64,000 nucleotides of DNA from Gaeumannomyces sp. JS-464. Taxonomy: Eukaryota > Ascomycota > Sordariomycetes > Magnaporthales > Magnaporthaceae. Positions 32,465-43,500 of the stretch are shown one piece after another. The DNA lies in NCBI GenBank assembly GCA_002197995.1, contig NGZR01000005.1, positions 4,340,001-4,404,000 on the forward strand. Direction: 5' to 3'. Under the pieces are notes generated by a model. The model saw only the letters and a program-made list of their open reading frames with translations. It did no database searches and was not told where the DNA came from. Each line of letters starts with the position of its first letter. Within the stretch, counting starts at the first letter, position 1. A program made the translations under genes and the position numbers.

Positions 32465-33298
32465 ACGTAGTTTATTAATAAATAATGCATATTAGCGAAT
32501 AACGCACTTAAACCTAACCATTTTATAATTGACGCGTATGCTAACCTAATAACGTTAAAAATCCATTTAAATTATTTAGAACTGTATATATTAAACATTT
32601 TTATTTCCTTTTAATAAATGCGCGTATTATGTCCGGTTTTGCCGCAAATGTTATATCGCTAACGAATTATCGTCGCTTTCCTTTTTTAACCTTTATAATT
32701 GCGCATTTTTTGCTATAGTTATTTATTTAACTTTTATTAGTTTAAAATATTTCGTTTTAATTATTAAAGCAGCTTTTTAACATTTATATTAACAATTGTA
32801 AATTAGTTTGCGAAAAAAGCTAAAGTAATTATGCATCGAGTTAACTTTTTTTTAAAAAAAAAAGTGTTTTAAATTATAAAAAACGAACGAAATATTAAAC
32901 AAACGCTAAAAAGTTTAAAAAAAACAAGTATTTAATTAAGAAAATTATTTAGTATAAACGAATTTAAGTTTTAATATATTCGGATTATAAAATTGCTTTT
33001 TAAACTGTTTAAAGCGTTTTAAAAGTTTAAAGTTATTTAAAAGCGTTTTTAAAAAAGTTAAAGTTCGTAGTTTTACATTTAGTTTTTCTAAAACCGAATT
33101 TAAATTAAAAAAAGTAAAACTAACTTTTCGAAACCTTTTTTAAATATTTTTTTTAGTTATAAAATTAAAAAAAATGCCGTTTTAAACGTTAAAAAAAATT
33201 CGATTTTAATTTATAATTAACGTATAACTTTATTAAATTTTCGATTTATTAACTGTACGCTCGTTTTATTAAACCGAAATACCCGACGTTAAACGGTT
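32465..33298 (-). mobile_element. Fot1/pogo fragment C6 with internal inversion, interrupted by A2
   Basis: Left terminus ACGTAGTTTATTAA at 32,465 preceded by TA, then minus-oriented transposase C-terminal sequence collinear with C1. Between about 32,757 and 32,962 the sequence is inverted: it matches C2 at 26,215-26,400 in plus orientation. Normal orientation then resumes. At 33,298 it is cut by element A2 and resumes for only about 28 bp at 40,239-40,266; the remaining right half of the transposon is missing. Confidence 0.8.
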
Positions 33299-33483
33299 TG
33301 TAATAAGCTAAGCTAATAAATGGTGGCTAGTAAATGCCGAAGTGATGTTATATTATAAATGAAAAAAAGGGAAAGAAAAAGCAGTTTCCTTTTCGGAAAT
33401 TGGCCTTCGTTATATAAGTAATAAAACGGTTTAAAAGTAACCCCTAAGCCCATAACCCGTGCTACTAGCACGGAATTATAACA
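33299..33483 (-). repeat. 3' LTR of A2
   Basis: 185 bp, TGTAATAAGC...TATAACA on the plus strand. Nearly the same as the solo LTR at 10-193 and the partner at 40,049-40,233. Less mutated than its partner. Confidence 0.93.
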
Positions 33484-33962
33484 TAGCCTCTTTTTCCCGG
33501 TTTGTTTTTCGTTTTGCCTTTAAAAAATTCCCGGTTAATTTCCGAACCGAAGCTCCGTCCTTTTATAATTGGTCCCGACCCGGGTGGTTTTTCCGTACTA
33601 GTGTTTGGTCGTCCCGGTACACCGTCACGGCTTAGCCGCTGTTTGGTATAAAGCGTCGCTAAACGTTTTCGAACGCGTGTTTTACTATCGTTATTTGGGC
33701 TTTAATATCGACTTGCTTAGGTGTCGCGTGCGGGTTAAAGCGTGCCTGCTTTTGCTCGGTTATATATCGCTAAGCTATTGCCTTTACGTTAACGTCGTTT
33801 TGTTTAGGTGTTATGCCGGGTTAAAACGTGCCTTTTTTTTATCGGTGCTAGCCTAGCTTTATGTTATATTTTAAGCGCGCTTTTTTTCGCCTTCTACTTA
33901 TTTCCTTTTTTGCTCGAGGTTTTTAAAAAAAAATTTACTTCGCGTTTTTTAACTATATTAAC

Positions 33963-34900
33963 TTCGAATATAATAATTGCCTTTCGAAAGCTAAAACCAC
34001 CGGGTAAATAACGTGCGTTAAACGCCGCCCCGGCTAAACTTATAACCGTTACCGTCGTGGCAAATCCAAGCTTTATTACACTTTAAATACCGCGTACGCG
34101 CATTTGCCGTTTTTGCGCCGTATTTGCCGCGATATGCTCGCGTTTACCATTAATAACGCGCATTACAAAATTAAAAAAAAGTATTTCCGATAAAAGTAAA
34201 CGGTTTATCCTTATTCGCTTTTTTTTGCTTGCCTATTAATATTAGCAATAAAAATTAAACCGCGCTAATTAAAAGCTGGCTTAATAGCAGGTTTAAAATT
34301 AACCGGGTACGGGTAATAAGCTCGTTTTGCTTTCCATTTTAAGCATTCCTTCCCGTCGTGGTTAAAGCTAATAGCAAATGCAAAACTATTTTACCCGCGG
34401 CTTTTAATTTTTCGCTATACGTTATAAACCCGGTGTTTTTCCTTTTATTTAAGCGTTTTTTTATTTAACCCGCGTTTAATATTAACATAAAACGGCTTCG
34501 CGTTATTAAAAGGAACGTAATACTTAATTCCTAGCCGTTATTGGCACTTTTACGAACGTTATACGTAATAGCCCCGCCCGTCCCGCGCTTTTTGCTTTAG
34601 GTCGTTTTTTTAAAAAAGTTTCGCGTTTTGCGCGTCCTATTCGGCCTGTTAACGAGCTCGCGTCGCCGATTAACGCGCTCGCGTAAAACCGTCGTCGTAT
34701 TTAAAAGCGTTAAAAGCGTTTCGCCCGCGAAATTATTAAACGTCGGTTTTAAAAGGATACCGCGTAAGGTATATCTTTTAACGCTGGCGTTAACGCGTCG
34801 AATAAAAGCGAATGCTTTAACGCGCACGAATAAAGGTATGGTTTAACTGCGTATTATTTTTTTTATTACTAGCGTTTTAGCTTTTCGTTTTTGCCGTATC
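33963..34900 (+). pseudogene. Antisense Cys/Arg-rich reading frame in A2 3' region
   Basis: Plus strand, i.e. opposite to A2 pol. Starts within FEYNNCLSKAKTTG (TTC at 33,963; one Cys of the CxxC pair is Tyr by G>A). It continues without frame change through TYNRYRRGKSKLYY and FLRRICRDMLAF. After a shift it continues as SDKSKRFILIRFFLLAY and a Gln-rich stretch. These segments match the minus-strand frame at 19,250-20,270 in A1 at the residue level. Interruptions are TAA/TAG. Role unknown; a separately transcribed accessory protein of the retroelement is one possibility. Confidence 0.55.
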
Positions 34901-35349
34901 GAGCCGGCGTGCTTTTTTTTTATAATACTAGGCTTATATGCCCGGGTGGTTAAGTTCGGTACGTGCTTTTTTTTTTTAATCGTCGCGTACGTTTAACGCT
35001 TTTCTTTTTTCCAAATATTAATCCGGGCTAGCCCGCGTAATTAATTCTTTTTTATAATAGCGCGTTACGTTTTTGTTTTTTTTATCGCTTGCCCGCGTAA
35101 CGCGTTTTTAACGTATTTTATTATTATTTAGGTAAACGTTCTTTCCGCTTTTTGCGGTTTTTATTACTGCTTAAATACGGCTTATCGTTTTTTCGAGCAT
35201 CGTTTTATTAAGCTTTAAACTCGTTTAACGCCGTTATTTTTTCGAAAAGCTTTAATAAATATTAGCTTACCTTATTATAACCGGTTTATTTTACTAGCAT
35301 TTATTTTTTTCTTTTGCTTTTAGCGTTTTTTATAACTAGGATTTTTTTA

Positions 35350-38300
35350 CTAAATGCTTTTTTTTAAAGCTTTTCGTTTTCCGGTAATAGTATTAGTATT
35401 AATCCAAATAGCGTATCGGTATTTTACTAACTTAAAAGCGGGTCGTCCGTTACGCGTTATATTAATTCGATATAAAAGTTAAAATAAATACCTTTTAATA
35501 CGTTTAAAGTAATATTAAATAGGTTAAAAATTGCTATTATTTCGAACTTATTTATTACTTAATTTAGCTTTTTATTAAACCGGTTTATTTTTATATTACG
35601 AAATAAAAGCTAAACTTTATCGCCTTTTTTAAACTTTTTTATTAAACGCCGAAATTTATTCGTATTAGCTTTTTATTATTATTATATAAATGCTATTACG
35701 GCCGTGGCTATTTTTAACCCTTTTTTTTTAAATATGTTAAAAACGCGGTTATTCGTTTTTTTTACTCGTTATTAACGTTTTAATTATTAATGCCTTTTTA
35801 AGTAAAAGGTTAATATTAAAACTAAATAGTAATCGGTTAAAACTAAACCTTATTACGGTTAAATTTCGGTTATTTAAAGCTAATTAACAAACGTTTAAAT
35901 ATAAAAACCATTTTTTTTATAAAAAAACAATAAAGCATTTTAAATAATATTATACTTTTTAATTCGCCTGTTTTATATTTCCGTTTATTTAAAAGTAAAA
36001 CGCTGTTAAAAAAAGCTAATCGATATTAATTTAAAAGCAAAGTTTTATTTAAAAGTTTTTAATTTAATTAAAACTTTTATCCGAAATAATATGGTTACGA
36101 AATTCCCGGAATTTTTATTACGTATTCCGAAACCGTATCGCGCATTTTTTAACGCTTATTATATGTATTATTTTAAGCTAAACGTATTTCGATAATTTAT
36201 TTATATAATTATTATTAAATATTCCGGGTTTCCCTCGTTTATAAACAATTCCGTTATAAAATCGATTGAAATTGTTTTTTAATATTGGTCCGGTATTAAA
36301 AAGGGGCGGAAAAAACCTTATTTCGCCAATTTTAAAAGTCGGAATTTGCGGTAAATATCGCAATTACGTACGAAACGCGTCACGTTCCGTATTATACCTT
36401 TTTAATAGTAATTTTAATATAATATTTTAAACGTATTATTTCTACTTACGTATTTTATAATTAGCGAAACGTAAACTTTTTAAATTATTATAATTATTAA
36501 TAACTTTAACCCGAAAATTACAAACGTTTTTTATATTACAAAGCTTTTTACGCGTTAATAAAGCAATTTATAATCTGTGTTTTAATATCGGCCTTAAGTG
36601 GAAATTTGCGCGAGTTTTATCGAATTGCGTTTAGCTTTATTTTATAAATGGAATTTTAACGTAACGCTTTTTTTATAACTTTGTTAAATTCGTTTTACGA
36701 AAAAGGTATATACTTAATAGCAAAATACCGAACTCGGGGCAAGCAAGTGTTATTTTCGTAATTTGCGTTTTTTTCGTTTTTATTATAACCACGGTGGTTA
36801 CGAAGTGGGTTAAATAAAAAATTGTTATTTTCCAAAACATTATTAATTCGTTTTGCTTTTTTCGGGATAAAACGTTTAGCAAAATAGCGTATTTCCTTAG
36901 TTTATATTGCAAATTGTAATTAAATTTTAATAATATTTCGGTTTAACGCATTTATCGTTCGAATACTTTTCGCGGTTTGGAAAAGTATTTTAAAACTTTA
37001 TAATTTATTTAAATTAAAAATGGTTTTTTAACGTTCCGGAATTTTAATTCCCATATTTTAATGCAAACGATTACGGTTAATAGCTTTTTATCGTGGATAG
37101 TATAATTTCGCTAGCTATTTTTAAACTTTGCTAAATAAAAAGCGATTAATCGCCAAATCCCGTTTTTACCGAATTAAAAAAGGCATTTTTTTAATACCGC
37201 GCCGAAATAATTCGTTTCGATTTTCACGTTTAACTCGGGGTTTTATTAGGTTAAAACAAAACCGTGTATAAAAGCTAATTTAAATTTTTTAAATGCTATA
37301 TCGATTTTTTTTATCCAATTAAACGGTGCTTTTTTTTCGTTAATGCTATTAATAATGCTATTAAATTAAAATATTTATCGATAAAACCTTAATAAAAGTT
37401 TGCGAAGCTTAAAAACTTATAAAATCCTTTTAATTTTTTAACGCTTTTTATTCGCGAATAGCACGAACTTTTTCCGGGTTTATTTAAATCCCTTTTTTTT
37501 TTAATAATAAAGCTTAAATATTTAACTTTTTACATTGCGAACTTGCTTTTATTTAAATTTAAATTAAGCCCGGCTTTGCAAAACGGTTAAAAGATTTCGC
37601 GTATTTTATTTTATTTTTGCGTAACTTTAAAAAAAAAATAAACACGTCGTTTAAGTAAGCCAATACGAAATCGTTTAAAATATTAACTAATACGCTGTTA
37701 ATATAGCGTTAAAATGTAACGAAAGCGCTTATTAAGCTAAATAAACCAACCAGCTATTTAAATAAGCCGAATTTTATGCGAAATGCAATTAAATGCTCGT
37801 TTTTTTTGCCACGCGTATTTTATAAAAACAAAACGTACGTCGATTTTAATAAACCATTTCGCCCCGGTTAAAAAACGGAATGTTTTTTTATTAACGGAAG
37901 CGGGTAACGGTTTTGCTATATAATCGCATTAAATGCGCGGTAATTTACGTATAAACGTTAATTATTTATCGCTTTTTTTACTATAAAAATTAATATTACG
38001 GCCGGTAACGAACTAGCTCGGATTTAACCTTTATTTATAAAGTTTATAATTTAACGGCGTAATTTTAAAAGTTAATTTTTAAACATATTATATAATCGGT
38101 TATAAAAAAGCTTTGGTTTATTTCCGTTAACATCCTTTTTTAACAAAATAAATGGTTTAAATTACCACGGTATAACGGCAAAACTAATGTTTTACCTTTA
38201 TTAAAAAGGTTTATAAAATCCCGTAATTTTAAAAGTAATTTAGCTATAGCTTAAAATTAGGTTCGTAATTATTACGAACGTTAGTAAAATCCGTATTATT

Positions 38301-38700
38301 ATTTTTAATAACGTAATTACGAATTCGTATTCGTAAGCTAAATTTCGGCGTTATTTTCGGCACGTTACCGCGAAAATGCTACCGATTATTATACCCGAAC
38401 GTTTACCATTATTTGGTCGAATGCGTAATTTTTAAACCAACATTTTTTTAACAACCTTTATTCGGAAAAAGCTACCCGCCGCTTTTAATTTTACGCGGTT
38501 ATGCTTTATTTATAATAAGCTTAATATAACATTTTTAAACATTCCCGAAATAATGTAAAACAAAGCAAAAAATACTTATTTATTTAAATCCAACTCGCAT
38601 TTAGCAATATAAGTAATTGCCGCCGGTATGCGTTTTAAAACTATGCTAACTTATTAGGGCTTTTAAAATTGTAACTTTTTAACCCCGATTTTTACCGCGA
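35350..38700 (-). pseudogene. A2 pol (protease, RT, RNase H, integrase)
   Basis: The minus-strand RT motif FVLAYLNDVFIFF has YLND at 37,646-37,657 (YLDD with one Asp>Asn). An integrase segment with NRFYNGIVYKRGKPGIFNN and INKLSKYV lies at 36,180-36,330. Order and spacing follow A1. Stops are of the RIP type throughout. Domain borders approximate. Confidence 0.88.
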
Positions 38701-40000
38701 AACTTTCGCTTATTATTACGTAATAATCGCAACCAAAATCCACTTATGCATTAACGAATTTGGTTAAATTAAACAATGCTAAAATTAAAAACGAAAAGCC
38801 GTTTATATTACGTTTAATTTTTTTTAGCTAGTTTTTCCACTTTTTAAACTGTGTTTTCCTAGTTATTAATTTATTTTATTATCACGGCGTCCTTTTTTAA
38901 TTAAAGCTCGTATTAAAAGCTTTTTTTTCATATCGGCGCCGGTTATCGTGGTTTATGCTATTAGCGCGATTTTAAATCGAAACGCGTTACGGTAATAATA
39001 CGCCCGTTTTTCGTATTTTTAATTGCCGTAATTTAAATATGCTTTTATTTCGCGTCGTTAACGGAAAACTTTTTAAAAAACTTATAATGCCTTAAATTTG
39101 CGTGCTTTTTACCGCCATTTTTTCCTAAACTTATATTCGCCGCGTTTATTTTTATTATTAATATATCCCTTAATTTGTGTATTACGTGCTATACGGTATA
39201 GTAAACTGCTGGTTTTTTATTAAATTTATTATTTATATTAATTGCTTTTAACGTTTAAGCAATACGTCGGTATATGGAAACCATATTAGCGTAAATGGAT
39301 TGTTATTTTTCGTTACCCACCGCGGCAAATCGGATTTTATTCGAAATGCGTAAACGAAAATAATTAATTTTAATTTCGTTTACCCACGCGATATTCCCGG
39401 CCGCAATTAATAAGGTTTTAAACTTCGTAATAAACGAAAAGAATAATTATCCCGGCTTTATCCGGAATATTTCTAATTTTGATAAAGCTTCGGCCTTTTT
39501 GTAAAAATCGTTAAAAATGGTAGCAAAGTGGTTAAAAAATTGCAACGGGTTATGCGTACCGCTTGGTTTTCCGGTTTCGTAATACGAGCGAACCGCTTTT
39601 TAAATGGTTAAAGTAAAGGAAACCTAAATATATTCGTAGCAATCGCGGCTATTGCTAATAAACTCCGCGTTCCGTATTATTTTATATTTAAAAGCGTTTC
39701 ACTTCGCATCGAAGCTTTAGCCATTTTTATCGTAAAAAAAGGGATTTTTAAAAGGTTTTTTTTTAAAAGCCACGAGCAAGTTGTTTACGAGTTTAAGCTA
39801 AGCGTTTTGCGTTTCGATAATACGGTTTTATTCGTTGCGTTAGTTAACGAAAACTGTATTAATTTCGGTTTGGAATTTAGCTAGCTCCTTTTTGGATACG
39901 GCTAAACGAGTTTGCAAATCCGCGATAATAACTGCGAGGTTTATTTAATTTAGGAGTGTTATCGTTAAAATGGCGGCGTTTGCCAGTAAAAAGGGAAAAA
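38700..40000 (-). pseudogene. A2 gag
   Basis: Minus-strand frame beginning close to the 5' LTR, with LQTRLAVSKKELAKFQ, NAEFISNSRDCYEYI and SYYETGKPSGTHNPLQFFNH, matching the gag of A1 segment by segment. RIP stops throughout; the start codon is not preserved in a recognisable context. Confidence 0.85.
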
Positions 40001-40048
40001 TGAACGATATAATTATAATCCCGCTTTCGGGAAAAGATTTTATAATAA

Positions 40049-40233
40049 TGTAATAGGCTAAGCTAATAAATGGTAGCTAGTAAATGCCGAAGTAATATTA
40101 TATTATAAAATGAAAAAAAGGAAAAAAAAAGCAATTTCCTTTTCGAAGATTAGCTTTCGTTATATAAGTAATAAAACGGTTTAAAAGTAACTTTTAAGCT
40201 TATAACCCGTGCTATTAGCACGGAATTATAACA
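40049..40233 (-). repeat. 5' LTR of A2
   Basis: 185 bp, TGTAATAGGC...TATAACA on the plus strand, followed by target duplication cggtt at 40,234-40,238. Confidence 0.93.
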
Positions 40234-40266
40234 CGGTTGAAAAAAGTAAAACGAATGCAAAAGCAT

Positions 40267-42116
40267 ACTGTTTATAGCAATTATACCGGTATTAGTTTTT
40301 AAAGTAAAAAGGCTTTTAAATTTATATATATTTAAAAGCTGTTTGTTTTTTACATATAAAAAAAAGGCTTATTATATAAGCTTTATTTAATATATATATC
40401 CTATGCCGGAAGCCGCGGGGTGCGATTATATAAAGCAAATCCCAAAGTTGGGATTTAACTTAAAACTTGCACAACTTTCGTGCATAACGGCTTGGCCGGT
40501 AATTTCCGTACTAAAGCTTTCGTGCTAAGGAAACGTTATTTTTTACTACAAGGCTTTAGGCCGTAAATTTTCCGCTTTTTGTAAATAGCTTCGTGCGACT
40601 TTTAACTGCTTATTTAACACTAGCAGTTTTTCTTTTATAATTACATTGCCCTTTTTTTAAACATTAGTTAAAACAAATTAAGTTATTTTTTAATAAGGTA
40701 ATTTAAAATAATTGTGCGGAATGGGCAAAATAAAAAAAATGTGTTAAAAGGCATATCGTGCAAAGCAATTAACTTTAGGTTTTAATATAAACGTTAAAAA
40801 AATATCTTTTTGGGTAATTTAGCATATATATTTGTATATATCGCATAAAAGCAGCGTAAAGGTAATGGGATAAAAAAGGTTGCTAATACGGTAATAATAG
40901 TCGGTTTATATAAAAAGGATAAAGTTATTAAGTTATAAATAGCTTCGTACGAAAGTGGTTGTTAAAAGTGGTTTTTCCTTTTTGCTTTTATAAAGCCGTA
41001 CGGAAAAACCCACTTTTGCAAGCATTAAAACGCCTTTCTTTTCCTTTGCTTTTTTTTCCTGCATAATAACGCACTTTTTACCATAACTTTAACCTCGTCC
41101 GTTTTTTTTAATCGCGCGATTTTTAACTTTTTCTTTTTTTTTTAACGCTCGGTTGTAATCGATTATCGCGTTTCGTACGTCGTCGTTCCGCGCGCGCGCC
41201 CGCTTTTTTTTTCCACGCATTCGATCGCTTTTTTAAATCGCATAATATTTTTTATACCTGCTGTTTAGCTTAACGCTTTAACGTTTGCCGTTTACACTTT
41301 TTTAAGTGCGATTAGCATTTGTATTAATAGTAAAGGTATAATTTAACTGCGTTTTTTTACCGGCTCGTTTAACAATCGTTAATTTATAGCGGTTTTCGCT
41401 ATTAACGTACGTATTACTTTTTTAGCTTTTTTTTCTTTCGCACGAAATTAAATTTTTTTTTATTTAGTTCGAAAAACGTTAACTTGCTGTTTTGCTATTG
41501 CATAATATTAAAATCCGGATAAAAGTTATTAACCCGAACATAACACTTAACGAGCGTATTATACTTTTAGTGGTTAAAATCGTACGGCGCGAGTTGTACT
41601 TTCGCGCGGTCCTAATCTATTCGCACGGAGTTTTAATTCGCCGCTATTTTTAAAAATGCGGCAATTTTAACGCTATTTCGCGCTTTTCCCGTTACGTGCG
41701 GATTTGTGGCTTTTAAAACGGAGCTTGCTCGAGTTATGTTTAGCAATCGCACGGTCGGAATTGTAAATATGCTTATATTAAGTCGGCGTTTTTAAACTTG
41801 TCCGTTAAAAGTTTAAACCGGGGTAATAAACGTAATAATAATAATAACGGTAATAGTGCGGTTATTTTTAAAAGTCGTATAATGCCGTTATTAAAGCAAT
41901 TGCTTCGTTTTAATTTAACTGGTTTTAGCTTAAGTTATAAAGTTATTTTAATCGAAAATTAATCGTGCAAAGTGGTTTTTATTTTTGTTTTATATTTAAA
42001 GAAAAGGGTATCTTTTTTCGTACAATGCTTTTTGTTAAACTTTTTTTAAAAATAAAAGTTTAAAAATAATTATAATTTCGTATAAAGCTAAATAATAAAA
42101 AAAATCTTTTCCTTTT
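40267..42116. other. Unclassified AT-rich region, possibly an old decayed element
   Basis: About 1.85 kb between the last bases of pogo C6 and the D2 LTR. The minus strand at about 41,000-41,800 has a basic frame interrupted only by TAA/TAG (for example IMRFKKAIECVEKKSGRARG near 41,230), which may be the C-terminal end of a decayed transposase. No catalytic motif was found, and no copy elsewhere in the window. An imperfect inverted repeat lies near 40,950-41,015. Confidence 0.35.
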
Positions 42117-42332
42117 TATTAAAAAGTCGGTTTTTATTAGTGCAATTACGGGTTTTAGCCCGTGGCTAATAGCTTATTAAAACGCGTTATATTAACACAG
42201 CAGCCACGCTACTAATATATAACTAAATCCGCTTTTGGATTTGCGAAACAGCCTTTTTTACTTTTTAGCTTTCGTAGCTTGTTAATGTACTAAAGTTTTT
42301 ATAAACGTGCATTACGTCGTAGGACTTTTACA
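42117..42332 (+). repeat. 5' LTR of D2
   Basis: 216 bp, TATTAAAAAGTCGG (TG start mutated to TA) to GGACTTTTACA. Same length as the D1 LTRs. Confidence 0.88.
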
Positions 42333-42349
42333 ATACAAACCATTAAAAA

Positions 42350-43500
42350 GGAATACGTAAAAACGAGCGCGGATATCGCCGTTGTTAACCGAGGAAAAAC
42401 GGTTACGAACGTTTTTAATTCCCGATAACGACAATTTTACGAAAAGCGGATTGCTAAAAAGCGACTCGTTAAGCGAAGCAACCTTCGTTAATTTACGAGC
42501 GGCTTTTATTACGCCGGAAAAAAGCTCGAAAAATTTATAAAAAAAGTTTAACACGCTATAAAAAGAACGTTTTTTTTTTAAACTTTGCTCGAATAAACGG
42601 AAAGGGAAAAATAAACGGGAAAAAAAGAACGAAACCGCTGTTAACACTTAATTAAAAGCGAAAGCAACCGCCGCTAAAAAGCTCGAAATTAAGCAAAATA
42701 AAAAGGCTTAATTAAGGTTTTTAAAAAAAAAACCCCCCGAATTAAAAAAAAATACAGCGGATATTATAGCGTTTAACCCATTTGGCGAAATCCTTTAAAT
42801 AACGTTATTTTAAAGCATAAAGCAAGCAATTATAGCTTTAATTAAAACCGTAATAATTGTTAAGCATCGCTTAACCGAAACGGAGTTTTACATTTTAAAA
42901 TTAAACGAAAACGAGCGATTCGACTTAAATAAAAACTATAAAAAAAAGCTAACAAAATGGCTTATTTAAAACGAAACGTAAGCTTTATTCCATTTTTATA
43001 TAAAAAAGCTAATTTTTAAATTTAATATAAATAAAAAATAAAAGCTGCTAAATAGCGATATAAAAACCTGGTACGAAATTTATTAAACGCTTTTTTAATC
43101 GCGTAAAAAGCAAATAAAGCAATTTTTTAAAACGGAAAGCAAAAATGCGAAATATAACTTTACGAAATACATTAATAAATTTTACTTTACGTTTAACACC
43201 GTTTAAAATAAAACGGTTGCGTAAATATAATTACGGGCTTTTAAATAAAAAAAGTGTTAATTTTTTAACGAGTTCGGCTTAATGTTTAAAAACGTATTAG
43301 GCCGGGCTGGTAGTAATACTTAAAAAAACAAATTTAAGCTCGTTTTTTTAAAAAAAAAATCTTTTAACCGCAGTTTCGCAAACGCTTTAGCGGTTGTTAA
43401 ACTCCCAAACGAGTATTACGCATACCTGGCCGAGCTTTACGCCCGGGCAATGGGATAAAAACGTATTTAATAATTTTTAAACCTAAAAAAGGAGCGTTAA
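42350..43500 (+). pseudogene. D2 gag region
   Basis: Plus-strand frame with LLTEEKRLRTFLIPDNDNF near 42,380 and LRAAFITPEKSSKNL near 42,500, the same as D1 (minus, 7,890-8,060) and D4. Further down RKLYSIFI and NFTLRLTPF segments also recur in D4. Gag by position; capsid homology is weak. Heavily interrupted by TAA/TAG. Confidence 0.55.

Larger units (their letters stand above)
33299..40233 (-). mobile_element. Full-length Ty3/gypsy chromovirus A2, RIP-inactivated
   Basis: 6,935 bp, two 185-bp LTRs, perfect duplication cggtt at 33,294-33,298 and 40,234-40,238. Gag and pol are on the minus strand and closely follow A1. The LTRs differ from A1 over much of their length but share the CCGTGCTA-TAGCACGG hairpin, so A1 and A2 are related subfamilies. 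It sits in pogo fragment C6. The 3' region (33,484-about 35,300) again carries an antisense Cys/Arg-rich frame. Confidence 0.93.
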
